DNA of 64,000 nucleotides from CAYWQB01 sp964460785 (GCA_964460785.1 CAYWQB010000002.1:62001-126000), one strand, 5' to 3'; positions 51,101 to 60,667 are shown, numbered from the stretch's first letter. Notes: generated by a model from the letters alone, not told the origin. Numbers and translations are program-made.

Positions 51101-52022
51101 AAAAAGAACCAAAGAAGAAAATGCGCTCATCCCCTGTCTCTTGTATCATTTGTATCTCCCCTGAGACAACCTCTTGCACCGCTTTTCCCAAGTACTCCTC
51201 AAAAGTCGTCATACGCACATTGCCTGTGATGCTTGTTGCTTCAAGGAGCTTGCCCTTTCCAGCATAAAGTAACACATGGACCATCCGCTTCGGAGTATTT
51301 GGGTGAGCAAAAAAGACAAGGTCTCCAGGCTGCAAACACTCCACTTTTAATGAGTGCTGATAGAGGTCCGTTGCATCTCTTGGCACGGCAATACCAAATG
51401 CTCTGTGCAATAGATAGACCATTCCTGAGCAATCAATCCCCCAGGGCTCTCCTTTCTTTCTTTCAAATGTCGAAAGACCTCCCCATGCATAGGGGATACC
51501 AAGGAAAATCTTAGCAAAGTCAACCATCTCTCGATCGACGACCTGCTGGTCTTGCAGTAAATATGCTTCTGCTTTAGCAACACTTGCTTCTTCGCCGCTT
51601 GGTAGAGACACAATAAAGTGAGATTTTTCTTCCCTTATCATAGGAAGGCGCACACCAAGGCCAAGCTTTAAAGCCTTTCCTTTAGAGGGTGTTACGGAGC
51701 TTTCTAGAGTACGCAATAAAACAAATTGAGAATGAGATGTGTCTTTAACTTCTACAAGACTTGAGGCAGGGATCCAACCTCGGTAGCCTTCCCACTGCTC
51801 TCCCAAATAACGCTCTTGGTCTGGCACGGAAACGTATAACCACTCATCTTTCGTTCCCAATACATCAACCCGGTCCCCATAAAGAATTTGGGAAAGTTGT
51901 GCCCGGTCTTTTCCCCTTGTCCCTTTTTTGACAGACCGAGTGGAACGAAGATCCACATAAGGCTCAGCTACACGAAAAACCACAGGTATTGCCCTCCTTT
52001 CTATATCTATAGAATAAACCAT
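51054..52022 (-). CDS. NlpC/P60 peptidoglycan peptidase with SH3b-type domains
   Basis: The 322-residue protein has an N-terminal SH3-like segment (AEPYVDLRSTRSVKKG, YGDRVDVLGTKDEWLYVSV), possibly a second (GYRGWIPASSLVEV), and a C-terminal NlpC/P60 domain with catalytic Cys in GIDCSGMVYLLHRAF and His in KRMVHVLLYAG. It cleaves gamma-D-Glu-DAP bonds in peptidoglycan. Chlamydiae have an NlpC-type hydrolase that remodels their division-ring peptidoglycan. I use the ATG at 52022; a GTG at 52058 would add twelve hydrophobic residues and is a possible alternative. Confidence 0.88.
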   Translation of the reverse strand: MVYSIDIERRAIPVVFRVAEPYVDLRSTRSVKKGTRGKDRAQLSQILYGDRVDVLGTKDEWLYVSVPDQERYLGEQWEGYRGWIPASSLVEVKDTSHSQFVLLRTLESSVTPSKGKALKLGLGVRLPMIREEKSHFIVSLPSGEEASVAKAEAYLLQDQQVVDREMVDFAKIFLGIPYAWGGLSTFERKKGEPWGIDCSGMVYLLHRAFGIAVPRDATDLYQHSLKVECLQPGDLVFFAHPNTPKRMVHVLLYAGKGKLLEATSITGNVRMTTFEEYLGKAVQEVVSGEIQMIQETGDERIFFFGSFFRNHLLDKKCLTTVC

Positions 52023-52115
52023 TAAAAACTTTCTTAAAAGAATTACAAAAAATTTCACTCCTACAAAATAATCAAAAATCTATCTATACTCCCCTTTTTG
52101 AACTAAGGAGTACAA

Positions 52116-52991
52116 ATGATTTCTAGAAATGACCCCTGCTGGTGCGGCAGCAATAAAAAATGGAAAAAGTGCCATGCACCAGACCCTGGCCCAGAGCAAA
52201 GCCAACAGAACCTCAAAAAGCAGTACAAGAAAAAGTACCAGATCCTTCTTAAAACTCCTGAGCAAATTGAAGGAATCAAGCGCGCATGTAAGCTAACGGC
52301 AAAGATCCTTGATGCCTTGTGCAACTATGCAAAGGCGGGGGTAACAACCGAAGAACTCGACCAGTACAGCAGAAAGCTACACAAAGAAGCGGGAGCGATT
52401 CCTGCTCCTCTTGGTTATGGAGAGCCCCCATTTCCATGCAGTATTTGTACCTCTCTGAACGAGGTTGTTTGCCATGGCATCCCTAACAAGACGCCTCTAA
52501 AAGAGGGGGATATTTTAAATATCGATGTCTCTTCGATCTTAGATGGTTACTATGGGGACTGTAGCCGCATGGTCGTTATTGGAAAGACTACAGCTGAACG
52601 CCAGCTTGTTGTGGATGTTGCCCACGAGTCTTTAGAGCGCTCTATACGCATTCTGAAACCGGGAGTCCCCTTAAATGCAATAGGTAAAGAGATTGAGGAC
52701 TATGCGACCAGCCAAGGCTGCTCGGTGGTTTACCAGTTTGTCGGGCATGGTGTGGGCTTAGACTTTCATGAAGCGCCTCAAGTCATGCATTGTAAAAACA
52801 AGTCAGCAATCCCTTTGGTACCCGGCATGACCTTTACCATTGAACCAATGATCAATGCAGGGCACCCAGATGCTGAAATCAACCCCCTCAATGAATGGGA
52901 AGCCGTAACAGTTGACCGCCGTGCAAGTGCCCAGTGGGAGCACACTGTCCTCATCACAGAAACAGGGTATGAAATCCTTACCCTTCCTTAG
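52116..52991 (+). CDS. map: Methionine aminopeptidase with N-terminal SEC-C zinc motif
   Basis: Map removes the start methionine. The N-terminus ISRNDPCWCGSNKKWKKCH is a SEC-C metal-binding motif, as in chlamydial Map. The 'pita-bread' domain follows with all five metal ligands: Asp in NIDVSSILDGYYGD (two), His in GHGVGLDFHEAP, Glu in FTIEPMI and Glu in WEHTVLI. Length is 291. AAGGAG precedes the ATG. The 3' end overlaps the convergent 52978 gene by 14 nt. Confidence 0.96.
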   Translation: MISRNDPCWCGSNKKWKKCHAPDPGPEQSQQNLKKQYKKKYQILLKTPEQIEGIKRACKLTAKILDALCNYAKAGVTTEELDQYSRKLHKEAGAIPAPLGYGEPPFPCSICTSLNEVVCHGIPNKTPLKEGDILNIDVSSILDGYYGDCSRMVVIGKTTAERQLVVDVAHESLERSIRILKPGVPLNAIGKEIEDYATSQGCSVVYQFVGHGVGLDFHEAPQVMHCKNKSAIPLVPGMTFTIEPMINAGHPDAEINPLNEWEAVTVDRRASAQWEHTVLITETGYEILTLP

Positions 52992-54531
52992 CCGCTGACA
53001 GTGTTGAAACAAGCTCATGGAGTGAGGAAATTTCTTGCTCCATTCTTGCATTATCTTCAAATGCATTAGCCATCTCACGACGCAAAGTTTCTAGTTCGAC
53101 TTGCTGGCTAAAGCTATGTTCCGAGCTATCGATCTCTTTCACAAGTAGTTTTGTTTCTAGATTAAACATTTCTTCTCTTGTACGATCGAGGACTTCTGTC
53201 TTCTCTTCAAACTGCTTGCGTAATTGCTTATACAGGTCATTTGTTCTTTTTAAACGTTTCACTTCATCAGAAAGGAAGGTCGAAGAGCGGTGGAAGAATT
53301 CTAGCTTTTTACTAGACTCCTCTGTCATCAAATGATCTTGTTTCGCAAAACTTTCTGTGCGCAGTGTGTTTAGCTCTTCCAAACGCTTCTTTGCTAGCTC
53401 TTGCGCCTCTTCTTTTTCCTTAGCAATCTGCCGCAACTCCGCCAGAGCCGCCTCTAGGCGCTCTTTCTCATCAGAAAGTAGCTCCAGCTTGCGCTGATCC
53501 TCTTCTGATTTTTGCTTCAGATGGGCCACTTCTTCCCACGCTTTATGAACTTCTTCGGCTTTCTTCGCTAAATCTCCAGCTGCCTGCTGGCTTTTTTCTT
53601 GTGCAACTACTTTTTTAACCCATTCCTGCACAAGCTGCATGCTGCGTTCTTGAAAGAACTCTAATCCCTGGCGAAGAGTTTCAACTTTATCACTTGTTGC
53701 ATGAGAACTTTCCTCTCCCACTTTAAGGAGGGTAGCGACACGTCCCCCTAAGGCAGGCAGTCCATAAGCAATGGGCTGCGTGTGCAAGCTGCTAAGCATT
53801 TTTTGTACAGGTACAAGCAGGCTTTTTTGTGATTCTGGACTTTCCTTAGAAAACTGCTCACGAGAAACTATAAACTGAGACTCCCTTTCGGAGGATTCTT
53901 TAGGCGATTCTTGTGTCATATTTGCTAAGCGTTCTCTTAGCTGCAGAATAGAGCGCTTGAGTTCTTTCTCTCTGTACTCTGCATCTTGCAGTTCCGTGCG
54001 CACTGCGACAAGCAAGCCTCTATTCGACTTTACCTCTTCTTTTTGTGCTTTTGCATAGTTCTCAAGCTCTGTGAGCTGTTGAACAAGTGCACGCTTTTCA
54101 TTTTGAAAAGCGTCATCCTGCTCCTTTAAGCTCTCTTCAAGGCGCATATAGTCTTCTAAATAGCGAGCAGAGTCCTCTTCGCTCTTATTCACTAAGTAGC
54201 TTGCCTCATGAAAGCAAAGACTGGTGACAAAAAGGCCTAGTAGGAAAGAGAGGAGTAAAAAGGTATACCATAGGACACCGACCTCTGATGCATCTCCTTG
54301 ACTAAGAAAAAGGCTAGATCCCAATAAAAGGCCAGAGGCCAACACAAGGCCTCGAGCTTTCCACTTCCAGCAAGAGAAGACTCCAGCAACTAAGGCAAGT
54401 GCCACACTGATCCCAACAAGGTCTGGAGCTTTGGCAAATGCTACACTCAGCGTAAGGGTTAATAAAATGGGCCCTGCAAAACCCCATAACAAAATCTTTT
54501 CAGGTAATTTTTTAATCTGTAGGGAGGACAC
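52978..54531 (-). CDS. Coiled-coil protein with N-terminal membrane region
   Basis: I do not recognise a family. The 517-residue protein has four hydrophobic segments in residues 12-115, arranged as two hairpins, and then about 390 residues of nearly continuous coiled coil (for example DEKERLEALAELRQ-like heptads, KRLEELNTLRTE). Two closely spaced hairpins followed by coiled coil is reminiscent of chlamydial inclusion membrane (Inc) proteins, and its position next to map recalls CT850 in Chlamydia trachomatis as I remember it; both are inference. The start is GTG at 54531 with AAAGGAAG 7 nt upstream. Confidence 0.8.
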   Translation of the reverse strand: MSSLQIKKLPEKILLWGFAGPILLTLTLSVAFAKAPDLVGISVALALVAGVFSCWKWKARGLVLASGLLLGSSLFLSQGDASEVGVLWYTFLLLSFLLGLFVTSLCFHEASYLVNKSEEDSARYLEDYMRLEESLKEQDDAFQNEKRALVQQLTELENYAKAQKEEVKSNRGLLVAVRTELQDAEYREKELKRSILQLRERLANMTQESPKESSERESQFIVSREQFSKESPESQKSLLVPVQKMLSSLHTQPIAYGLPALGGRVATLLKVGEESSHATSDKVETLRQGLEFFQERSMQLVQEWVKKVVAQEKSQQAAGDLAKKAEEVHKAWEEVAHLKQKSEEDQRKLELLSDEKERLEAALAELRQIAKEKEEAQELAKKRLEELNTLRTESFAKQDHLMTEESSKKLEFFHRSSTFLSDEVKRLKRTNDLYKQLRKQFEEKTEVLDRTREEMFNLETKLLVKEIDSSEHSFSQQVELETLRREMANAFEDNARMEQEISSLHELVSTLSAAKEG

Positions 54532-54715
54532 GCTATGCTTCCTTTGCTAGACAATCATGGCACGTGGATGTAAATGTCTCAGATAAAGGAAAAAGTAAAA
54601 AAAAGTCCAATTTTTTTCAGATAAAGCCCAATGAAAAAGGAAGAAAAAACTTAGACAAAATAACTACAAGAGACATAAAATTCTTCCGAACTTTATAAAA
54701 TCAGATTGGCTTACT

Positions 54716-55243
54716 GTGAATCGACCCACTCATTGGCTTTTAGTTTCTTTGCTCTGCATGAGCTATTTATCAGCTTTTGAGAGCTCTGAGCAACGAGAAG
54801 ATTTCGAAAAAGCAAAGGTTTATTTTAACCTAGGCATACTTGAGCTCAATGATGACTTCGGCAACCTCGCCATGGCAAAAAAACATTTTGCTAAAGCTCA
54901 AGCCATTTTCAAGCGCTACAATGATGATGACTATCTTGCCAAGACCTATATCAGGCAGGCTGGGGTTTACATGCGGACCAGCCAGTTCCTGCTTGCAGAC
55001 TTTTTACTAGATGAAGCAAGTAAGTTAAATATCAATGAACGGACAGGGGTTTCTTTAGCACTTGCTAAAACAAAACTTGAGCGTCTCAAGGGAAACCCTA
55101 AGCAAGCTCTTGACAGCGCTTTTACAGCCAGAGAGCTAGCCCTTGCTTCGGGAAGCTTTCAGCAAATCGAACGCATTCAAAATCTAATTAAAATTCTGCA
55201 AAACAATCAGGATGTTGCGACATCTCATAAGCTTGTGCCTTAA
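54716..55243 (+). CDS. Exported small TPR protein
   Basis: The 175-residue protein starts with GTG (MNRPTHWLLVSLLCMSYLSA), a signal peptide with a Cys at residue 14 that might serve as a lipobox. The rest is helical with two or three TPR-like units (AKVYFNLGILELNDDFGNLA, TYIRQAGVYMRTSQFLLAD). The upstream gap (54532-54715) holds a possible promoter, TTAGAC (54651-54656) 17 nt from CATAAA (54674-54679). No ribosome site is obvious. The end lies directly at the stop of the convergent small gene. Confidence 0.75.
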   Translation: MNRPTHWLLVSLLCMSYLSAFESSEQREDFEKAKVYFNLGILELNDDFGNLAMAKKHFAKAQAIFKRYNDDDYLAKTYIRQAGVYMRTSQFLLADFLLDEASKLNINERTGVSLALAKTKLERLKGNPKQALDSAFTARELALASGSFQQIERIQNLIKILQNNQDVATSHKLVP

Positions 55244-55585
55244 TCAACGGTCCGCTTCATCTTGCTCTTCAAGATAAACCTGTGCACTATCAACTAGAAA
55301 TGAAGCCAATGCGGCCTCCCCTCCATAGCTGAACTCGACTTCCATCTTTCCTTCTTCAGAAGGCTTTTCACAAGTGATCAGCACGTAACCTAAATAGTCT
55401 TTATCTAATGATGCGCGCAGCATAGAAGCGGCTTTTCCCTTAGCCTCTTGTACACTGACTCCATTTCGAATCATCCGACGCAACTCTCGAAAAACTGAAC
55501 GCACCGAAGAGGCCTTTTCTTCCATCCTTGCTCCTCGCAACCTTAAGCGAGTGCCATCTATACGCAAAGCCTCCTTTAGAGTCAT
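55244..55585 (-). CDS. Small hypothetical protein
   Basis: I do not recognise this 113-residue protein (MTLKEALRIDGTRLRLRGAR). It is charged, mixed alpha/beta, without signal or membrane segment; VRSVFRELRRMIRNG suggests a basic helix and the C-terminal half has two strands (GYVLITCEKP, KMEVEFSYGGEA). The ATG at 55585 has AAGGA 8 nt upstream; an earlier ATG two codons before is closer to the ribosome site. It is divergent from the M20 gene with a 47-nt gap. Confidence 0.65.
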   Translation of the reverse strand: MTLKEALRIDGTRLRLRGARMEEKASSVRSVFRELRRMIRNGVSVQEAKGKAASMLRASLDKDYLGYVLITCEKPSEEGKMEVEFSYGGEAALASFLVDSAQVYLEEQDEADR

Positions 55586-55632
55586 CAACATCTTCCTTTC
55601 TAAAAAAAGATTCGTAACTTTAGCATACAGAT

Positions 55633-56835
55633 ATGAAAGTTGACCCACCAGACCTCCTTCCTTCTTCTCTGCTTGAAAAGCTCCTATTTAAATGGAGCTC
55701 AATCAATAGCTACTCATTAAATAGAGAGGGATTAGATAAGCAGTTTGAAGAGCTACAGCAAGCATTTGCTTCTCTTGAAGCCAAAATGCAAGCAAAGCCT
55801 TTAAAGCCTTACCTTCCTCCCTTTTCTTCCTCTTGTGATGACCCTGTAGCCTTAGGCAAAGTGCTTCTTTTGCAAAAACGACAAGAGGCTCCTAAGCAAA
55901 TTTTTCTCTGTGGGCACTATGATACTGTGCACTCTCCTTCTTCAAACTTCCAGCAGGCAAAGTACCTTACCAAAAAAAGCTGCATCCAGGGTCCTGGTGT
56001 ACTCGATATGAAAGGAGGATTACTTGTACTCCTCAATACGCTCCAAGCAATAGAAAAAACAAAATGGAAAAACTCCATTGGCTGGACTTTGCTAATTTCT
56101 CCAGATGAGGAAATTGGCTCTCCTAGCTCTTATCGGCTCATCCAACGGCTAGCCAAACATGCCCATATGGGTATTGTGGCAGAACCTTGCCTAAAAAATG
56201 GCAATTTAATTAGTGCGCGCAAAGGCTCCTTAAACTTCCTCATTGAATCTTGCGGCCGAGAAGCTCATGCAGGAAGAGAATTACATAGAGGAGAAAATGC
56301 TATCTCGCTTCTTCTTCCTCATTTAGAGTGGATTGAAAATTATAGCAGACAAACACCTAGTTTAGCTGTAAATATTGGCTATATAGCAGGTGGACATGCC
56401 TTAAATACTGTACCAGGTAGTGCGCGTGTAGGGGTCAATGTACGCTCCTCAAATGAAAGCGCACTTGCAAACTTTCAACAAAGGTTAAAAAGGCGACTAA
56501 AGCCTCAAGCGGATTCTCTCCTTTACCGCCAGCTGAGCTATCGCTCTCCAAAACCCTTCACTCCAGAAACAGAACACCTTTTTCATCTTTACCAACAGGC
56601 AAGCCAACAAGCAGGTCTAGATATCTTTTGGGAGGAAAGTGGAGGTGTTTGTGATGGTAATCACTTGCAAGCCGCTGGGATTCCTACTATTGACACTGTG
56701 GGGGTGTGTGGCGGTTATGCGCATAGTGACCGTGAGTATATGGAAGTAGAGAGCTTACAGAGCAAATCTGAGGCCCTTTTTTTCTTTTTTTATAAACTTG
56801 CAACCATGCCTCTTTCTGCATGGTTTAGCTCTTGA
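55633..56835 (+). CDS. M20-family zinc hydrolase, possible N-succinyl-glutamate desuccinylase
   Basis: The 400-residue protein has the two-domain M20 fold (ArgE/DapE/CPG2). Metal ligands are all visible: His-x-Asp in CGHYDTVHS, bridging Asp in GVLDMKGGLLV, Glu-Glu in SPDEEIGSPSS, Glu in IVAEPCL and C-terminal His in GYAHSDREYMEV. The dimerisation domain is at about 190-300. It overlaps the aminotransferase region and is followed by astA and astD. No M14-type AstE is seen here, so this protein might remove succinate in their pathway; the succinyl specificity is inference. Confidence 0.88.
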   Translation: MKVDPPDLLPSSLLEKLLFKWSSINSYSLNREGLDKQFEELQQAFASLEAKMQAKPLKPYLPPFSSSCDDPVALGKVLLLQKRQEAPKQIFLCGHYDTVHSPSSNFQQAKYLTKKSCIQGPGVLDMKGGLLVLLNTLQAIEKTKWKNSIGWTLLISPDEEIGSPSSYRLIQRLAKHAHMGIVAEPCLKNGNLISARKGSLNFLIESCGREAHAGRELHRGENAISLLLPHLEWIENYSRQTPSLAVNIGYIAGGHALNTVPGSARVGVNVRSSNESALANFQQRLKRRLKPQADSLLYRQLSYRSPKPFTPETEHLFHLYQQASQQAGLDIFWEESGGVCDGNHLQAAGIPTIDTVGVCGGYAHSDREYMEVESLQSKSEALFFFFYKLATMPLSAWFSS

Positions 56836-56843
56836 GGATAGTT

Positions 56844-58208
56844 ATGCCACTACTGACTGATTCTGATTTACTCAAAGATCCTGACTTTAAAAAAGGAAAG
56901 CAACTTTTACTACAAGCCATAGAGAAGCATACTAAGCATATTACGAAGATTGCTCCTCCACAAAAGCAGAGAGCCTCCTCGTATGAGCAAGCGATCAAAG
57001 AAATCTCCAGAAAGCGAGGAGCCCCTCTTTTCTTTCCTTATATAGGGTCTGGTCTTGGTAGAGGTCCTTTCGTGCAGCTAGCTGATGGGAGCATTAAATA
57101 TGACTGTATCTCAGGTATTGGTGCGCACTTTGGCCATCATCACCCTGCTGTGACAGAGGCAATGATTGAAAGCTCCCTCTCCAACACCGTCATGCAAGGA
57201 CATCTTCAACAAAATCATGACTCCCTCACACTCATGAAAAAAATTTGCAAACTTGCAAAAAGCGACCATTGCTTTATCAGCACATCAGGAGCGATGGCTT
57301 GTGAAAATGCTTTGAAGATTGCGCTACACTACAAGCAGCCTGCACAACGTATTTTTGCTTTTTCTAATTGCTTCATGGGGCGTACCACCACTTTAAGCCA
57401 AATTTCTGACCGCCCAAACTATCGCGTGGGCCTGCTTAAAAACCTACAAGTCACCTACCTTCCCTTTTATGAACCAGGCAAAAAAAACGTAGCTCTTCAC
57501 CTGTTAAAAGAGCACTTAGCTCGCTACCCTGGGGAGTATGCAGCCTGTGCAATGGAGCTTGTCCAAGGAGAAGGTGGGTTCAATGTAGCTCCTCGCTCCT
57601 TTTTTCTTCCTTTGCTTGAGGAGCTCAAAGCTGCAGATATCCCTATTTTATTTGATGAAGTTCAAACATTTGGGCGCACAGGAGAAGCTTTTTGCTTTCA
57701 AACTTTAGGCTTAGAAGAATTCGCTGATATTGTCATGATTGGCAAACTTGCCCAGGTCTGCGCTACAATCTACCGCAAGAAGTATCAACCACAACCTGGC
57801 ATTTTGAGCCAAACCTATACTGCGTCCACCAGCAGTATTCGCGCATGCTCAGCTATTTTAGAGGAAATGCAAAAGAAAGCGTTCTTTGGGCCTAAAGGCA
57901 AAGTTTGCATGGCGCACCGATGGTTCACCTCAGAGTTTAACCGCTTAAAAAAAGAACATCATGGCTTGGTTGATGGTCCATTTGGTATCGGAGGCATGTG
58001 TAGCTTTACTGCATTTGGAGGAGATGCTCAAAAGACTAAACAGCTCCTCCATACTCTCTATACACGTGGTGTTATCTGCTTTACTTGTGGAGGGGACCCA
58101 CTGCGCATTCGGTTTTTATTTCCGCTAGGTGCTATTGAGAAGGAACACATCCAAGAAATTGCCCAGATTGTCTCCCTATCCGTACAGGAGATTCATAGCC
58201 ATGGCTGA
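56844..58208 (+). CDS. Class III PLP aminotransferase, probable ornithine-type/lysine 6-aminotransferase or AstC analogue
   Basis: The 454-residue fold-type I PLP protein has the class III pattern: KYDCISGIGAHFGHHHPAV, the substrate/phosphate loop in STSGAMACENALKIAL, Asp in LFDEVQTFGRTG and the PLP Lys in VMIGKLAQVCAT. The N-terminus is longer than typical ornithine aminotransferase and resembles lysine 6-aminotransferases. In this operon it would supply the semialdehyde step before astD (AstC role). The ATG at 56844 has GAGG 6 nt upstream; it overlaps astA by 8 nt. Confidence 0.85.
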   Translation: MPLLTDSDLLKDPDFKKGKQLLLQAIEKHTKHITKIAPPQKQRASSYEQAIKEISRKRGAPLFFPYIGSGLGRGPFVQLADGSIKYDCISGIGAHFGHHHPAVTEAMIESSLSNTVMQGHLQQNHDSLTLMKKICKLAKSDHCFISTSGAMACENALKIALHYKQPAQRIFAFSNCFMGRTTTLSQISDRPNYRVGLLKNLQVTYLPFYEPGKKNVALHLLKEHLARYPGEYAACAMELVQGEGGFNVAPRSFFLPLLEELKAADIPILFDEVQTFGRTGEAFCFQTLGLEEFADIVMIGKLAQVCATIYRKKYQPQPGILSQTYTASTSSIRACSAILEEMQKKAFFGPKGKVCMAHRWFTSEFNRLKKEHHGLVDGPFGIGGMCSFTAFGGDAQKTKQLLHTLYTRGVICFTCGGDPLRIRFLFPLGAIEKEHIQEIAQIVSLSVQEIHSHG

Positions 58209-59142
58209 AAACCTTCTTCGGCAAGCGCAGAAAAGTGATTTAGACAAACTCTATGCACTCGCTTCTTCAGCGAAAGAGAATATAGCTTCTCTCCCTCCTG
58301 ACAAGCCCTCTCTTGAAAAGCTCCTGAACCGCTCAGAACTTGCTTTCAAAGGAAAGCCTGATGAATTAGGACTGCTTATTCACCTGTTTGTTCTTCTTTC
58401 AGAAGATGGAAGGGAAATCATTGGCACCTCTGCTCTACATACAGAAACAGCCGCATGCAAAAGCACCTCTTACTACCTTGAAAGAGATCGCTCTTCCTCT
58501 CACCTATTACACCTCGTGAAAGCTGATCAACACTATACAGAGCTCGCTTCTCTTTATGTCAGGCGTGATAGACGGTCACAAGGACTTGCCCCCTTACTCT
58601 CTTTAGGTCGCTACCTCTATATAAAGCAACACCCCTCGTTTTTTTGTGACACTCTGCTAGCTCGCCTACGGGGTGCTACATTCACAGGCAATCCTGGGTC
58701 TTTTTGGCAGGAGTTTGGAAGCTACCTAGACCAGTCCCCTTTTTTCCCTATTCCAACGAATCAATTCTCTCCTGCTGTTCAGCAAGTCATCGGAGATGTA
58801 CACCCAAAAACAAAACCTGCTCTTCATATGCTACATAAGCAGGGCTTCCACTGTCACAACCGCTACGAGTTGTCAGATGTAGGGCCTCGTCTGGAAGCAA
58901 ACAAAAATGAATTAGCAGCCATTACCCAAAGCCAATCTGCAAGTGTTGTGGGGATCGAAGATTTTTCTTTGGAAAGAGCTCTTCCAGTCCTGCTTTGCAC
59001 AAAAAGTAATTTCTTTTGTTGCATAAAGACTTTTCTTATCCTTTCCAAAAAAAGAAGTAAAAGTGTGATCATCCTCCCTTCTACAGCAGAAGCATTAAAG
59101 CTTTCGTCTGGAGATACCATATATTTCTTGATTACGGCTTAA
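58201..59142 (+). CDS. astA: Arginine N-succinyltransferase
   Basis: AstA transfers succinyl from succinyl-CoA to the alpha-amino group of arginine (some members also ornithine). The 313-residue protein has the GNAT-like fold with ASLYVRRDRRSQGLAPLLSL (CoA-binding), then RLRGATFTGNPGSFWQEFG and KTKPALHMLHKQGF, all AstA features. It is about 30 residues shorter than the E. coli protein; the C-terminus ends in a Lys/Ser-rich stretch. It overlaps the aminotransferase gene by 8 nt (ATGGCTGA). Confidence 0.88.
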   Translation: MAENLLRQAQKSDLDKLYALASSAKENIASLPPDKPSLEKLLNRSELAFKGKPDELGLLIHLFVLLSEDGREIIGTSALHTETAACKSTSYYLERDRSSSHLLHLVKADQHYTELASLYVRRDRRSQGLAPLLSLGRYLYIKQHPSFFCDTLLARLRGATFTGNPGSFWQEFGSYLDQSPFFPIPTNQFSPAVQQVIGDVHPKTKPALHMLHKQGFHCHNRYELSDVGPRLEANKNELAAITQSQSASVVGIEDFSLERALPVLLCTKSNFFCCIKTFLILSKKRSKSVIILPSTAEALKLSSGDTIYFLITA

Positions 59143-59162
59143 GCGAATCGGAGGAGTGTAAG

Positions 59163-60623
59163 ATGACTCAAACTTTTTTTCACCACATTGCCGGGAAATG
59201 GCATGAAGGAAAAGGGGAAACAATACACTCTAGAGACCCTGGAACAGGGGAACTCATTGGTATTGGCCAAGAAGCTACAGCAGATCAAGTCAACCAGGCT
59301 GTTCTTGCGGCAAAAGATGCCCTCTTTTCTTGGGCTAATACCCCTTTATCCCAAAGAATTAGTTTCATCAAAGATTTTGAGGAGCTGCTACAAGAAAATA
59401 AGCAAGAGTTTGCTCGGGCGATTTCAGAAGAGACAGGCAAGCCTCTATGGGAGTCTCAGGGTGAAGCCACAGCGATGTTAAATAAAATCGCAGTGTCTAT
59501 TGAAGCGTATTACGATCGCTCTGGAGTTCATCAAAAACAGGACGGAAAGCGCCACCTTCAGCTCATGCACCGACCTTTAGGAGTTGTGGGAGTGATCTCC
59601 CCTTTCAACTTTCCGGGACACCTCCCTCATGGTCAAATAATCCCAGCTCTTATTGCAGGGAATACGATCGTCTTCAAACCAAGTGAATTTACACCTATAG
59701 TTGGCGAAGAGCTGGTTAGGCTATGGCAACAGGTCGACCTACCTGAAGGAGTCCTCAACCTCTTACAGGGTGGTGGCAAGGTTGGAGAAGCTGTTGCACA
59801 GCATCCTGACGTCAATGGCTTATTCTTTACGGGTAGCTATGAAACTGGGCTCAAACTCTCCCGCATGTATGCAGAGTACCCAGAAAAGCTGCTTGCTATG
59901 GAGCTAGGAGGGAACAACCCCTTGATTATTGGTGAAGATATTCACCCAAAGGCCGCAGCGCTCTTTACTGCACAGTCTGCCTATCTCTCAGCCGGCCAAC
60001 GCTGCACCTGTGCTAGACGGCTAATCTTAGTAGATGGACCGCAAGCAGAAGCTTACTTAGAAGAATTACTTGCCTTGATTCCTCGCTTACGCGTGGGCCA
60101 TTACCTATCAGCTCCTGAACCCTTCATGGGCCCTTTGATTCACCCCCAAGCTGCAGAGAATGCTATGGCATGGCAAAAAAGGCTACTAGACCAGGGAGCG
60201 ACTCCTCTCTGTCCAATGAAACTCAGTAAGCCCTCTTATCTCAGCCCCGGTCTTCTTGATGTTAGCAAAGTACATAACCTACTAGATCGAGAGATCTTTG
60301 CCCCCTGCTTACAGCTTGTGCGGGTACCTCATCTTACCCAGGCAATTCATGTAGCAAACCAAACAAAATATGGCTTGGCCGCTGGGTTGATCTCGAGTTC
60401 TCAAGAAGATTATATGCAGTTTTCTAGAGATATCCGTGCAGGAGTGATTAGTTGGAATAGTCCAATGACAGGAGCAAGTGGGAAGGTTCCCTTTGGAGGA
60501 ATTGGCTGTAGTGGAAACTTCCGCCCTGGTGGTTACTACACAACAGACTTTTGTACCTATCCGATGGTTGCAACAGAGTCTGCAAGGCTTGTAACCCCAA
60601 CTTACCTTCCAGGTCTTAATTAG
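59163..60623 (+). CDS. astD: Succinylglutamate-semialdehyde dehydrogenase
   Basis: AstD oxidises N-succinylglutamate semialdehyde with NAD. The 486-residue aldehyde dehydrogenase has the catalytic Glu in AMELGGNNPLI, the nucleophile Cys in SAGQRCTCARRLILV, and the end-of-domain KVPFGGIGCSGNFRPGG. AGQRCTCARR and FRPGGYY are typical of AstD rather than other ALDHs. GGAGGAG precedes the ATG. It ends the M20-aminotransferase-astA-astD operon. Confidence 0.93.
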   Translation: MTQTFFHHIAGKWHEGKGETIHSRDPGTGELIGIGQEATADQVNQAVLAAKDALFSWANTPLSQRISFIKDFEELLQENKQEFARAISEETGKPLWESQGEATAMLNKIAVSIEAYYDRSGVHQKQDGKRHLQLMHRPLGVVGVISPFNFPGHLPHGQIIPALIAGNTIVFKPSEFTPIVGEELVRLWQQVDLPEGVLNLLQGGGKVGEAVAQHPDVNGLFFTGSYETGLKLSRMYAEYPEKLLAMELGGNNPLIIGEDIHPKAAALFTAQSAYLSAGQRCTCARRLILVDGPQAEAYLEELLALIPRLRVGHYLSAPEPFMGPLIHPQAAENAMAWQKRLLDQGATPLCPMKLSKPSYLSPGLLDVSKVHNLLDREIFAPCLQLVRVPHLTQAIHVANQTKYGLAAGLISSSQEDYMQFSRDIRAGVISWNSPMTGASGKVPFGGIGCSGNFRPGGYYTTDFCTYPMVATESARLVTPTYLPGLN

Positions 60624-60667
60624 CACTGGAAAAAATAACTTCCCCTACATAAAATGACCTTTTTTCT

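Noticed and set aside
54580..54640. Two CAGATAAAG copies and A-rich tracts upstream of the small TPR gene as an operator
   Set aside because: Only two short copies in AT-rich DNA; chance is likely and no known operator matches.
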